DNA of 64,000 nt. Origin: Mercenaria mercenaria. Lineage: Eukaryota; Mollusca; Bivalvia; Venerida; Veneridae. The notes beneath the pieces are model-generated. The model was given only the letters and a program-made list of their open reading frames with translations. It was not told the origin of the DNA and searched no databases. The translations under genes were made by a program, and so were the position numbers. The stretch lies in contig NC_069364.1 of assembly GCF_021730395.1 (NCBI RefSeq), positions 82,205,501 through 82,269,500 on the forward strand, in the 5' to 3' direction. Positions 1 to 10,609 of this stretch are shown one piece after another. How positions within the stretch are numbered: the first letter of the stretch is position 1; each line of letters opens with the position of its first letter.

Positions 1-1002
1 TGCTAAAAGAAGACATCACATTATAACATGATAAAACTCGAATATGATTAATAAAACACGATCTTCAGTCGTGTATCGGTGCATTTATAACATTTTTGTT
101 CTGAATTTATGTTTCTGCTCATAACATAATTCGGACCATTATTCCGGCTTGTACTGACTGGCCGGTTTTGCTTTAAAAATGGGTAAGACGGAAGCTTTCG
201 ATCCCATGGAATGGAGGATTTTTACCTTGCTTTCTGTAAAATTCTAACATTTGATCTTTAGCATATAATAAACGGACCGCTTACTAGCTTTTTCAAAAGC
301 TAACCTTGAGCTATTTATTTTATAGATGAAGTCTAATGTAGTAAACAAGTTGAATATTATACATAAAATCTGTGATTCTTTAAAAGAAGTAGTACATTCA
401 GTCTATTTTCTTAGGATTCGTAAGGTCAATATTTTATGTGAATTAACATACTTTCCAAATTTAACAGCGTCCAGTTCAGTTTCCGGTAGTACTCTTCCAT
501 TAGCCTCTGGTAGTTCCTGTGACAACAGACCAGCTAGGACAGAAAGGCTACCAAATTCAATTGACTGCAACACCTCACCAAAGGGGATATGTATATATTT
601 TGCCTGTTGTAAAACGAAAGATTTTTGTAAAAAGAGGAGCGTTTACAGTTGCACCTGATGAAAGTCTACATATATATTAAGATGTATGTAGAACTGCGAT
701 AACACATATTGATATCCCTCTGTAATATTACGAAATAAATTGCATACCAATGTCATTTTCCAAGAGCACTAACTTAACAACGAGAAAAAGTAAATGCTAA
801 AATGTAGTGATTTCTACAAAAGCGATACAATATGAAAGTGTTTGTCATTTTTTTTGCAGTAATTTTCTGACATTTGCCATGCTATTGAGGTCAGTGACAA
901 ATGTTTAGTTTTGAAAGAACATTCAATGATAATACTCTTGGTAAGATAAGCCGAGTTGTAAATGCATGAATCAAATGATGAATGTCTGAATACTGTCTGA
1001 AC
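1..1002. other. no gene seen
   Basis: AT-rich sequence. The longest open frame (326-658 +, 110 codons) has no recognisable domain, no flanking splice pattern I trust and a low-complexity Ser/Leu stretch, so I do not call it a gene. Confidence 0.6.
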
Positions 1003-1010
1003 TATTGAAA

Positions 1011-1157
1011 CACTGGCGCCAGAATAGAAAGAAAAGAAAGAAAATGCATCTGTACATGTTATACCCTACCCCTAAGTATACTATAGGTTCTTATAGAATA
1101 CCTATGGGTAGGGTATAACATTTACAGATGCATTTTCTTTCTAGTCTCGTGTCAGTG
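1011..1157. mobile_element. hAT-like hairpin MITE with 8-bp target duplication
   Basis: The two halves are inverted copies: 'atgcatctgtacatgttata' and the block after it (about 1044-1071) are mirrored at about 1104-1132, and the outer parts pair again ('cactggcgcc' against 'gtgtcagtg'). The ends start CACTG and are flanked by the direct repeat TATTGAAA (1003-1010 and 1158-1165). An 8-bp duplication with CA-starting ends fits hAT or a related superfamily. There is no coding capacity, so it is non-autonomous. Superfamily assignment is inference. Confidence 0.7.
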
Positions 1158-1291
1158 TATTGAAACACCAAAGAGTTTGATCTGTTGTCAATGACAATAC
1201 AAGAATCAATCGTAGATTTTAAGATTTGTCTACCTTCACGATTTTACTTGAAATTTCATATATTCAAAATAAAATCTGTGAAAGGACCCTA

Positions 1292-1375
1292 AGATAGCAA
1301 ATCATAATGGATATATATAAACTGGGCGTCAGTTCCTTGGTAACTATAATTTATTATATGTTCTAAAATTTACCT
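1292..1375 (+). repeat. direct repeat, copy 1
   Basis: The block around 'ggatatatataaactg' and 'agttccttggtaac', continuing to 'tttattatatgttctaaa', recurs at 1571-1652 in the same orientation with a few changes. It is a local dispersed duplication of about 80 bp with no coding content. Confidence 0.7.
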
Positions 1376-1570
1376 AAATTTCATTTGCCGAAACCGCTCA
1401 TCATCTTTCAAAATATATTTTTTTTATTTGCATCTTGAATGCATTTTCGGTTTCAATCAATTTCATAATATTTTTCAAGGATTTGCCCAATTTTAACAGA
1501 CTGCTATGAATGTTGATGTATTTCATTTTCTGAGTGGCAGCCAAGACATAGAAAACAACTATTTTAATTC

Positions 1571-1652
1571 GCAAATCATGATGGATATATATAAACTGAG
1601 AGTTAGTTCCTTGGTAACCATTACACATGATTTATTATATGTTCTAAAAATA
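1571..1652 (+). repeat. direct repeat, copy 2
   Basis: Second copy of the block at 1292-1375, about 280 bp downstream. It carries a short extra stretch ('ccattacacatga') before the shared 'tttattatatgttctaaa'. Confidence 0.7.
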
Positions 1653-2102
1653 TATCCATTGGATAAAATGCATTTTAATGCGGTCACGTTGGCCGTGTGT
1701 CGGCAAAAATGAATCAATAATTAGCTGCAGTATCTATTCAAATGTCTGCATGCGAAATTTCTTGTAAATACATGTATTATTAATGAAATAGTAATACAAT
1801 ATAAACTGACTGATTAGGAATTTTGTTGAATGTATGTACATAGACAAAACGTGTGTATCAATCAGTTCCCTGAAAACCGCATATTTCTTCAAAAATACTC
1901 GTTTTAAAATTTGCCAAATGTAAGGACAGAAGGCCGAGGTTATTCTGTCGGTGTACTGACAGACGTCTGCCAAATGTGCACGGTAAGAATACAGAAATTT
2001 AAAGATTTTCCTAATAAATGGTGTACGAAAAGAAGACAAAATCCCAACACGATCACCGATTGCCTTATACTAGAACTTAGAAGGATTAATGTGGACTATA
2101 TT

Positions 2103-2727
2103 TCGTAAGCCCCTTTATATTGCATCTTACTACAGACAACATGAACAGGATGAGGACAGTTAACAGAATTTCGAAAATCTTTAGACAAGGTCATTAAACT
2201 CAAAGGCAAAATTCGGATTGCCGGAGACTTCAATTTCCCAAAACTGTCTTGGGACCCCGAGGGCATGCCAACTCTGAAACCTGGCTGCTCTCACAGTAGA
2301 ATTTATGAAGAATTTCTCTCTGTCATAAATGATTTCTCTTTCCAACAAATGGTTCCTACAAGGTTAAACAACACTTTAGACCTCTTCCTAACCTCAAATC
2401 CAACTCTGGTCAAGCATGTAAACACTATGGCGGGAATTTCTGATCATGATATAGTACAAGTGCACTCAGATGTTAAGCCAAGGTTAAAAAAAATGATACC
2501 CCGCCTAGTTCACTTATATAAAAATGCAGACTGGTCAAAATTTCAGCAGTTCATAAAGTCTAAATCCCCTTCCCTGATTAAAGGTTACAACAAACGGTCA
2601 GTCGAAGACCTATGGTCAGAATTCAAAGAGGTACTATTTGAAGGTATGAATCTATTCATTCCAACCAAGAGAATAGGCTCAAGACCCCAATTACCATGGA
2701 TTAAGAAAAGGTATCGAGAAATAATGT
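2103..2727 (+). pseudogene. CR1-like LINE fragment: endonuclease domain, truncated at both ends
   Basis: From 2265 an open frame runs to 2729 and continues upstream in frame to 2157. It reads like the C-terminal half of the exonuclease-endonuclease-phosphatase (EEP) domain of a non-LTR retrotransposon: 'AGDFNFPKLSWD' (the GDFN metal and catalytic region), then 'NNTLDLFLTSNP', then 'GISDHDIV' (the SDH motif with the catalytic His), then the linker 'LPWIKKRYREI'. Just upstream in another frame (about 2103-2160) 'KPLYIASYYR' matches the preceding EEP strand, so at least one frameshift lies near 2160. No reverse transcriptase follows. It is a dead internal fragment; the CR1-like clade is inferred from motif style. 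Confidence 0.8.
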
Positions 2728-3509
2728 AAATTATCACAATAATATTTCCAGGAAACCTTCCACTATTTAGATAATCTTTTCAGAAAACTTCGCTTTATCA
2801 AGATAATTTTTTTAAGTATCGCGATAGCTACCTAGCTATCTCGTGGCAGAAATATGCCACCATACTTTTTATCTAATCCATTGACTTTCGGGTTCCCTAT
2901 ACCATGTATACATTTTTCAAAAACAATACTGCCAATTTCAGAATAGCTCGCTGTTTCAGTGTTTGCATCATACACTTGTAGTCACTGACTGGTATCGATT
3001 TTCTTATCGTGAGTGGCTAATTTTGTAACCGTCATTTACATTAACTCCGCCCAAGTCGCGAGTCAAGTTATGTGGGTTTTTCCCATTAATTTGTCTTAAC
3101 AACACAAAAATTGCCAGTCATACAATGTATTTATGGTTTTAAAACTTGATGATATTACAGTTTAAGTCGTATCTCAGAATCAGTTTCAAATCAAACATTT
3201 TTTTACAATCTGTGACTGATTACAATAACGTAAAACTGTCCCGATTAGTGTCGCATTATCTAAAAGTACTTAATTTTTCTGTCAGCGATGATAAAAATCA
3301 TTAATCCATTATAGCCTCACTACAAAATGCAAATTAAGTCAGCGCATAAATTTTATACATGTAAAATTACACATGTGTTTTTACCACTTGGTCAGAGATC
3401 TAAGTTTACAGTACTAAATCATAGCCCGATTGGCATCACTTTTCATGTCAAAAATGTAAAATATTTAATTTAAACATAAACTCCCTGTTTAAATACGTTA
3501 CTCTAGCTA

Positions 3510-3745
3510 TAAAGGCAATAAACAGTTCTGTGAGTTTGAGATTCTACCAAATATTGGCTCGAATTATCTGAAATATAGCCGTGGTACATGGGAAGAACCC
3601 CTGCAAGAAAACGTCCAAATTTCTCAGATAAAGAGATGTGATCGGTAGCAAGGCTCGACCCCGTGCCCTCCCCACCCACCCAACTGACCAAATCAGAGAT
3701 TACAGTGATTTCAAGTTAGCGACTAACCACTTGACTACGGGGATA
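3510..3745 (-). repeat. tRNA-derived SINE
   Basis: Read on the minus strand, it starts with a tRNA-like head ('GTAGTCAAGTGGTTAGTCGC', then 'ggggtcgagcc' as box-B-like) and continues into a non-tRNA body. The head resembles the SINE at 59755-59870 ('aacttcaaatcactt' there, 'aacttgaaatcact' here). It is diverged, with no good poly-A or tail seen. The apparent minus-strand reading frame inside it is not a gene. Confidence 0.5.
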
Positions 3746-4495
3746 GTCACTTGATGGATGGATACTACAATTCCTTGTTTAGAAATCACACGTGCACATT
3801 ATTGCAATAAAGCAGAAGTCAGCATTGACTTAGGGCGACGAGTTAGACTAACAGCTTATTTTTACATCTATTTTTTCCGTTTGACTAAAATGTTCATGAC
3901 ATCACATACTACATGGTTTCTGTATGCAGTAATAATCTGACGGATTTCTATGAAAAATTTATAATTTTTGATATGGAAGACTTTTCCAACGAAATTTCAA
4001 TCGATGACAATCCTTTGTTTTAATATTTTACACATCACGCGTATATATACAGAACTTACGTGTTTCAAAAGTGGACTCGTTTGAGAGAAAATATCGGTAA
4101 AAGTATTTTATCTTTAATTTCATTTAAAACTGTGATAGTAGAATTTGAATTGTAAAAGGCGATCTTGCATAGACTTTATTCACCGTTAAATTGCCTGTCA
4201 CAAATACTAGAATTTAACGACCGTACCATTTGACAATATAGTCACATGTGCTTTTGAAAGTTTAAAATCATAACTATAGTTTTCCTATCATATCTTGTCC
4301 AACTTCGACAATTCTGGGCGTCGAACTTTGAAAAATCGAAATACATGTAGCATTTAGACACCAGACCCAGATAGACGCATAATTATACTAGTAGTGACCT
4401 CATCACATTGTATTTTACCGACAATCGGATTACATCTCATCATATGTAGCTTTTTACCATGTAGGAAAGGAAATACGTATTAGTTAAAACATAAT

Positions 4496-4695
4496 TGAGC
4501 CGCACCATGAGAAAACCAAAATAGTGCGTTTGCGACCAGCATGAATCCAGATCAACCTGCGCATCGGTGCACTCTGCTCATGATTCTTACTGTTCGCTAA
4601 TAGTTACTCTAATTGCAATTGGCGTTGAAACCGAACAGCATAGATCCTGACCAGACTACAGACGCACTATGTTGGTTTTCTCATGTCGCGGCTCA
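4496..4695. mobile_element. palindromic MITE ('TGAGCCGC' ends)
   Basis: The ends are 'tgagccgc' and 'gcggctca', and nearly the whole length is an imperfect palindrome ('atgagaaaaccaa' mirrored as 'ttggttttctcat'; 'gcgaccagcatg'; 'gatcctgaccagact'). Other copies lie at 27217-27342 and 56654-56890, so this is a multi-copy non-autonomous DNA element. Confidence 0.8.
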
Positions 4696-6153
4696 TATTT
4701 TTTTGTATAAGTAAATGTTTCCGTTGTCATTTAAACAATGAGATTTAATAATGATAGGTTCTTCATGACATTTAATTTGACGGATTGTATATATTTCAAT
4801 ATAAATTAACGGATATCTAAGCTTGTGAAATGTAAATATTTATTACTACGTCGTGTGTTTCTGGGAGTGACTGATGAGCCCCGTTAGGCTAGGTTTCGTA
4901 ATTGTATATTCAAACAGTCTTTTGATTTGCTGGGCCTTTTTGTGTTTTCATCGTTCTCAACAGCATGTATTAAAAAAGAACATATTATGTGTTTCCAAAA
5001 TACCTTGCACAAATATGAACTTCCGCTTTAACATGACACTGTTATCTTACGTTCAAATTAATTAGATATTGAAAATTTATCATCTAAACTAACATTATGA
5101 GACCTTGAGAAACACTCAAGGGTCCACAGGACCTCCCTCAACAGTCACTCACCCATGAGAGTTGGCTCGACTGTCACTCACCTTTATGTATACAAATGGA
5201 ATCTTTCCTGAGTAAAGACGTGACCGTTAGGTAACTCAATGAGTGGTGTTGGAGTATTGTATGTATCCTTGATAAGCCCATGGGTGTTGAAAGATATCCG
5301 TCATAAAATTACCTTGGGGCTATATTGCAACCTGTATTTGAAAGTAAATGGTGTCGATTGTAAAGATGTCAACTGCTACATTATCAAAGTTTATTAATAG
5401 TCATTAAATTTACAAATGATTGAAGTGATCGTTTACAAGAACTAGGAAAACAAATGATGAATTGTTTATGTTGGACTATATAAGGAGAGTTGTCATTCTA
5501 CAATTTCGATACTTGAACTGTGCTTATCATTATGTAATACATTTGGAATGAACATTGAAAATGTTGACACATGATTAGATTGAAAGACACATAGATCTAG
5601 TTTTTTAACAGACTGAAAACTTTTTACACAAAACTTTTTTTTAACGATATAGTGACACTGCTACAGGTATAAATGTAAAGGAATATTGTTAAAGTATAAT
5701 ACACAATACGAGACTGTACCTACTCAATACATCACAGTGTTTGTTGTTACTTCTCAGAATGATTTGGTTTGAAAGAATCGAACTAAGAAATAATAAGTTT
5801 TGTTGTATTTCGTTTAGAGTACATTGATCAGTGTCAATCCTCAGACAGTTCAAATCTTTAATCTAAATAATTTTATGTGTATATACTGCGGACGTGTCAC
5901 GCATTATGCAGGATTATCTTGAAATAAATTCCCGCAATATTTTACTTTTGTACCTAACCCTTTACATCGTTTTTTGTACATTTTAAACCACTGCGATCGA
6001 TAGAAATACACTTTTGGGCGGAGCAAACTACACGCGTGATCCTCTCACTGATAACTACAGTGACAGCTACGTCATTTACTACATGCGTTTGATGTAAACG
6101 CCCATTCGGCGAGCTTTTCTGAAATTGGCAGTATCTGACTTGTGAGAAATAAC

Positions 6154-7343
6154 CACAGGCACCAGTATCGGACCTGGGACAAAAATATGTTTGTTTTCAT
6201 CCTAAATGAGTTAAAAATGAAAAATATGTAGTGAAATATGAGCCCCCATCAAAATATACATATGTCTTCTGAAGGCCAGAATCTCGAGAATCGAGCCTGC
6301 GAGCAATGGGTTCACTTCCCGGGCCGTTGTGAAATAAATTCTCTAGACAATTAAACAAACTACCTATCAATATTTCACGTGTACATTTAGCTACAAAATG
6401 AGACCGACCCCAAGTCTCTAGCCCTTCCCGTTCATGAAATATCTATCAGAAAACGAGTGCCTATCTGTTGAAAGTTCCAGGTAGATAGAAATGTGGCACA
6501 ACGGAACGGTACGAAATCACGGACTAAAAGATGTTTGTCAGCCTAGCAAGGGTCAAATTCATTTGACATTAATAACAAGTATTACTAAATATGCAAATTA
6601 TGGCCACTCACCACCGTCAGTATCATCTGCTACACGCGATATTTACTTTTTTATTTTTCCGTCGGTCTTTCAATTGTATTATCCGCCATTGAAACCGATA
6701 CGATAATATCAGAGTAATTTTGTGCGAAACGATGCGGTTCTGCCGGAGGTGTGTCGCTATTGGCCAATCAGAAATTGCGTTTAAAAATACCTTACGAATT
6801 CTGTTCAATGGCGTAGCATTCAATTGAAAGACCGTGGAAAAATTTGAAACGCCAATATCGCGTGTTTGAGAAGCTACTGACGATTGTGAGTGGTCCTAGT
6901 TTATGTATTTATTTATACTATTTAGTATTTTTTATTGAATTTGACCCTTGCTTGGCTGACAAACATATTTTAGTCCGTGATTTCGTACCGTTTCGTTGTG
7001 CCACATTTCTGTCTACCTGGAACTTTCAGCAGAAAGGCACTCGTTTTCTGATAGATATTTCATGAATGGGTAGGGCTAGAGACTTGGGGTCGGTCTCATT
7101 TTGTAGCTAAATGTACACGTGAAATGGTGATAGGTAGTTTGTTTAATTGTCTAGAGAATTTATTTCACAACGGCCCGAGAAGTGAACCCATTGCTCGCAG
7201 GCTCGATTCTCGAGATTCTGGCCTTCAGTACACATATGTATATTTTGATGGGGGCTCATATTTCACTACATATTTTTCATTTTTAACTCATTTAGGATGA
7301 AAACAAACATGTTTTTGTCCCAGGTCCGATACTGGTGACTGTG
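6154..7343. mobile_element. long-armed palindromic DNA element with perfect 8-bp target duplication
   Basis: Two arms of roughly 530-550 bp are inverted copies of each other around a loop of about 120 bp near 6690-6810. For example 'tatcggacctgggac' and 'gagaccgaccccaagtctct' in the left arm reappear reverse-complemented in the right arm. The ends read CACAGGCACCAGTATCGG and CACAGTCACCAGTATCGG. They are flanked by GAAATAAC on both sides (6146-6153 and 7344-7351). No transposase is seen; small frames inside are not coding. The 8-bp duplication and CACAG ends suggest a hAT-like family (inference). It sits about 100 bp upstream of the start codon of the gene A relic. Confidence 0.85.
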
Positions 7344-7450
7344 GAAATAACGTCCGTATTGCATACCTGGCGATGCGCACATTCTATTAATAGAAGCGTT
7401 ACAAATCAATATATTAAGCTGAATAGTGTTCACGGAACAGAAACTTGATA

Positions 7451-7458
7451 ATGGTGAA
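7451..7458 (+). pseudogene. relic micro-exon 1 of the gene A family
   Basis: The sequence ATGGTGAA|gtaagtta is identical across start codon and donor to the proposed first exon of gene A (9878-9885). Upstream both copies share 'gttcacg.a.agaaaact' and an AT-rich TATA-like stretch (here near 7410-7416). The matching second exon follows at 8014 in decayed form, so this is the start of a duplicated and dead gene. Confidence 0.55.
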
Positions 7459-8013
7459 GTAAGTTAGTTATTATTGTTTTTTAAAAGATTCATAACCAAA
7501 GTTTACCAAACGTAAATGATAAATTCAATGCAGCAAAATTTTTGCCAAACGATTTTTGGAATTTGCTTTTACTTGAGACCGGGAAACCTTGGATACAAAT
7601 TTCCGTACATAATACGTATGTAACATTTATTTTGATGAAGTACATTTACATTTTTCAAACATTTTGTATAGCCTGGGTTACGTATTGTTTCAGACTGGCC
7701 ACATGGTGTGTATTTTGGTACTCCCAGCTAAACTTAAATTCTTCTGTTGAACTTAATATTTACTTAGTACGAAGGGTTGACATGCCGGAGAATGTTCTAA
7801 TTTGTCAATTTTTTATATCTACTTTTCTTCAAATCCGTTATAAATGTGTATGGTATATATTGATGTTTTGCAATACACGCGAATAGTTTCTGCGGCTCTG
7901 ATCTGATCTGTACTCCATCTGTTCTGAATTGTATATTTTTCAAGACTTTTTGTAAATAGAAATTAATGAAATTCATTGCAACTGAAAGTTTCGGTTCGTG
8001 TACTAAGCTTTAT

Positions 8014-8190
8014 TTCAATGGATGGGGAAGGTTGTCAATTTGGGCACATGTAATCCCAAGTTACAAAGATGCAAACCAACTTTAGCTAGGACATTTTAGG
8101 ACAGGGATCTGAAAAGCCCGAGAAAATGTTCCAAATATTACAAATATTTCAACCATTTGAGAACCATTCAAATGTACGAAGTAAAGCAAT
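8014..8190 (+). pseudogene. relic exon 2 of the gene A family
   Basis: The DNA matches the start of gene A exon 2. 'tttatttca' plus 'tgga' copies the acceptor region, but the acceptor dinucleotide reads AA rather than AG. 'agttacaaagatgcaaa' copies 'agttacaaagacgcaaa' (peptide SYKDANQL in both). A stop codon follows that peptide at once and another lies a few codons on. Similarity fades by about 8190. The exon-intron layout is conserved (a 0.55-kb intron here, 9.4 kb in gene A), so this is a duplicated pseudogene and not a retrocopy. Confidence 0.7.
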
Positions 8191-9315
8191 TAGTTTTGGG
8201 TGAAAGTTGAGGCATAATGGATTTCAGTTTAGTAGATTAGCTTGGGCTTTTGCGGGGTATTGGAGTTCAAAGCAACAGTATGAAGTAAATAAAGTGGACA
8301 TAGTTTACATACGTTTTGGATGTGGTTGACGGACTATTAAAAAAGATAGGCTTTCTCTATTCACACCCCATCAACCCTACCCCGATCCACCCTCTTTCGC
8401 TTTCTTATGTTACGTTGCAATAGTTTTAGGACAGCAAACTTTTCATTAGTATATATTTGATTTCTTTCGGTTTGTATTTACAAAACAAATGTAATACACC
8501 TGACCTGGCAGTTAGTACCTCATGCTTAATCTAGCTATACTTTTGAACCTATACAAATGTAATTTAGTTACTGGGTGTTTTATGCAGTAGAGGGGGTGAT
8601 ATGCACTAATTTTGTAATGCTGAATGTATAAACTGTAAGTTTCTATCTGACGTAACGGAACGGTGTATACTATTTACATCTGGTATAACACAAAATAAAT
8701 AGATTGGTAAAAAGTAGACACCTGTTAAATGCGCATGCACAATGTTATTATGTAATTAAGACGGATTTTTTTCTAAAAATAGAAAGGCGTTGACTAATAA
8801 TTTAAAGTTAAATGAAGAAAAACAATTTTACGACCTGGTGCGGCTTATTGCGCTTTTTTTTTAAATGCTGAATGCCAGGTTCCCGTACTTTCTTTAATAG
8901 TTACATGTAAATGAAACTTGTGTAAAAGGGAAATATACATGTATAGGGACGTTAATAAAATTAAGTTAATCTTTCGTACCGGCTGCCGATAAACATGAGG
9001 AACTTAAGTACATGCAATTGATCCACGGCGCATAAACTCCATACCACAAACCATTTTATCAAACATCAGCTAGTCTGTGTGCCAAATTATTTCCTTTTTG
9101 GTAAAGCATAGCGTATAAAACATTTGTAAAAATGGCACAATTTAAAAAAAAGTTTTACAAAAAGAGACAACCTCGGATTTGTTGCATTCACTTTTAATAG
9201 TAATTGCACTAAAATGAAAAATGAATCTAGATTACGGGTGAAAGTACAATAAAACTTCGTACTACTTTTCTAACAGATGTAATCAAGATAATAAAATATT
9301 GCATTGATTAGTACT
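8191..9315. other. no gene seen
   Basis: AT-rich sequence between the relic and the next repeat. I found no further match to gene A or its C-terminal domain and no convincing open frame. Confidence 0.5.
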
Positions 9316-9646
9316 ACTTAAAGGGACTAGCCCAAACATTTAACGGCGAAAAGTAATATCTCTCAAAAATCCGTTAAAAGTGAATACTCTGAAAGTGACT
9401 AGTGGTTCAAACTTATTGACATAAGAGTATTGCAAGATATTGTTGTCAATAACCAAAAATATTGCGCAGAAGGTAGCAAACTGTTGCAACGCTTTTAAAA
9501 AGATGCAGAAAGTTTAACCCTATAGCTAACTTTTATTTTCACCTAATTTATCATTTTTCAGTGGCATATACACATTCTATGCCAAACTTTGTGGAAAGGA
9601 ACATGTTGAAAAAGTTCACCCAAACTGTAGGCGACTAGCTTTAAAT
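9316..9646. mobile_element. possible MITE ('ttaaagggactag' ends)
   Basis: The left edge 'cttaaagggactagcccaaa' is partly mirrored at the right edge ('ctgtaggcgactagctttaa'). Edges of this style are common in bivalve interspersed repeats. The inverted match is short and imperfect and no target duplication is clear. Confidence 0.3.
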
Positions 9647-9810
9647 GCTCCATGTTTTTTTACGTTTCATTAAAGTTTCATATTCATTGTATTAAATGAC
9701 TGTAGGGTAAGTGTGTTCAAGTATCATGTTTATCATGACGTGATAGTAAAACTATGCATAATGTGTGTAATGGTATATTTATAGTATAACTGATGTGATG
9801 ATATAACCAT

Positions 9811-9826
9811 TATATATTTAAAAAAA
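9811..9826 (+). promoter_or_regulatory. TATA-like stretch upstream of gene A
   Basis: 'tatatatttaaaaaaa' lies 52-67 bases upstream of the proposed start codon at 9878, a reasonable distance for a core promoter plus a short 5' leader. A similar AT block sits at the same place ahead of the relic copy at 7451. In AT-rich DNA this is weak evidence alone. Confidence 0.3.
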
Positions 9827-9877
9827 ATGAAAAGCATTAGTAGCGTTCACGAAAGAAAACTTACATAACAGGGAAAC

Positions 9878-9885
9878 ATGGTGAA
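9878..9885 (+). CDS. gene A, proposed coding micro-exon 1
   Basis: ATGGTGAA followed by the consensus donor gtaagt. It ends after two codons plus two bases. The acceptor at 19265-19267 ('ttttatttcag') is followed by one base that completes the codon, giving MVN|GNGGSHGVALEG in the same frame as the long exon. The same micro-exon occurs at 7451-7458 ahead of a decayed copy of exon 2, which supports the pairing. The intron would be 9,382 bp. No transcript is available; another 5' exon remains possible. Confidence 0.5.
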
Positions 9886-10609
9886 GTAAGTAGTTTTGAT
9901 TACATTTTGTGAAATACAAACATTTTATTCAGATCATTTTATAACATACCATCGATGTTTTATTATTTAAGAGTCAGCATTTTATAAATGGTTTAAATAT
10001 TAACGTTTTAACTGAAATTATACGTCGCATCAAATTCTCACTAAATTATCTAGGAGAAGCAGTAGAGATGAAATTTAGGACAAAGATCCATAGAGTTAAA
10101 ATTTAGGACAAAGATCCAAAAAGAAAGGGATGTGTAGCGAGAACGATCTCTACTTTCCCACCACAGCCACTCCCCATCCCTATCCTACCACTAAATTAAA
10201 ACCCTACAACAGTTAAAACTATTTCATTATTATATGTAATTGTCTATTAAACTGATCAATACTGCTGTTTGTTGTTGTGGTGTTTGTCAGAGATAACAAT
10301 GTTGACTTAATAGTAAGTATCCCATTTTTGAGAGATAAAAAATCAAACAACACCAATAAAGCATAGAAATAAAGGGTTGTTTTACGTGAAAATTGAACAG
10401 CATATAAAACATGTATATTACTCTACAAAACAATTGTCAATTTACTGATATACATTGAATTCCTTTCGTATAGTTCAACATCTTTAAAAACCATATTCAA
10501 AGAACAGTTACATATTTTCGTTTTTGGTACATTTGTAATAACGTTCCAGTGCTAGAATTTCACATAACTAGGTTTAGTACGGTCGCTTATAGGGGACATG
10601 TGAGTATTA

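Larger units (their letters stand above)
2926..6134. mobile_element. candidate 3.2-kb element with roughly 130-bp imperfect terminal inverted repeats
   Basis: The left edge 'atactgccaatttcagaa' followed by 'agctcgc' is mirrored exactly at the right edge (6109-6134). Similarity continues inward with gaps: 'gtttgcatc' against 'gtttacatc', 'tgtagt', and 'ctccgccca' near 3050 against 'gggcggag' near 6016. The ends are flanked by TA. The interior has no coding frame and holds a SINE (3510-3745) and a MITE (4496-4695), so if it is one element it is old and non-autonomous. Alternatively the two edges could be separate inverted copies of one small repeat. Confidence 0.45.

Noticed and set aside
326-658. 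110-codon open frame as a gene
   Set aside because: No domain, no splice or promoter context, and unremarkable composition; a frame of this size is expected by chance in 64 kb.
5477-5484. TATATAAG as a promoter
   Set aside because: It lies in AT-rich noncoding DNA inside a candidate element with no open frame or exon after it.
7542-7886. 114-codon frame downstream of the relic micro-exon
   Set aside because: It lies in the relic's intron, is rich in Phe/Tyr/Ile as AT-rich DNA gives by chance, and has no counterpart near gene A.
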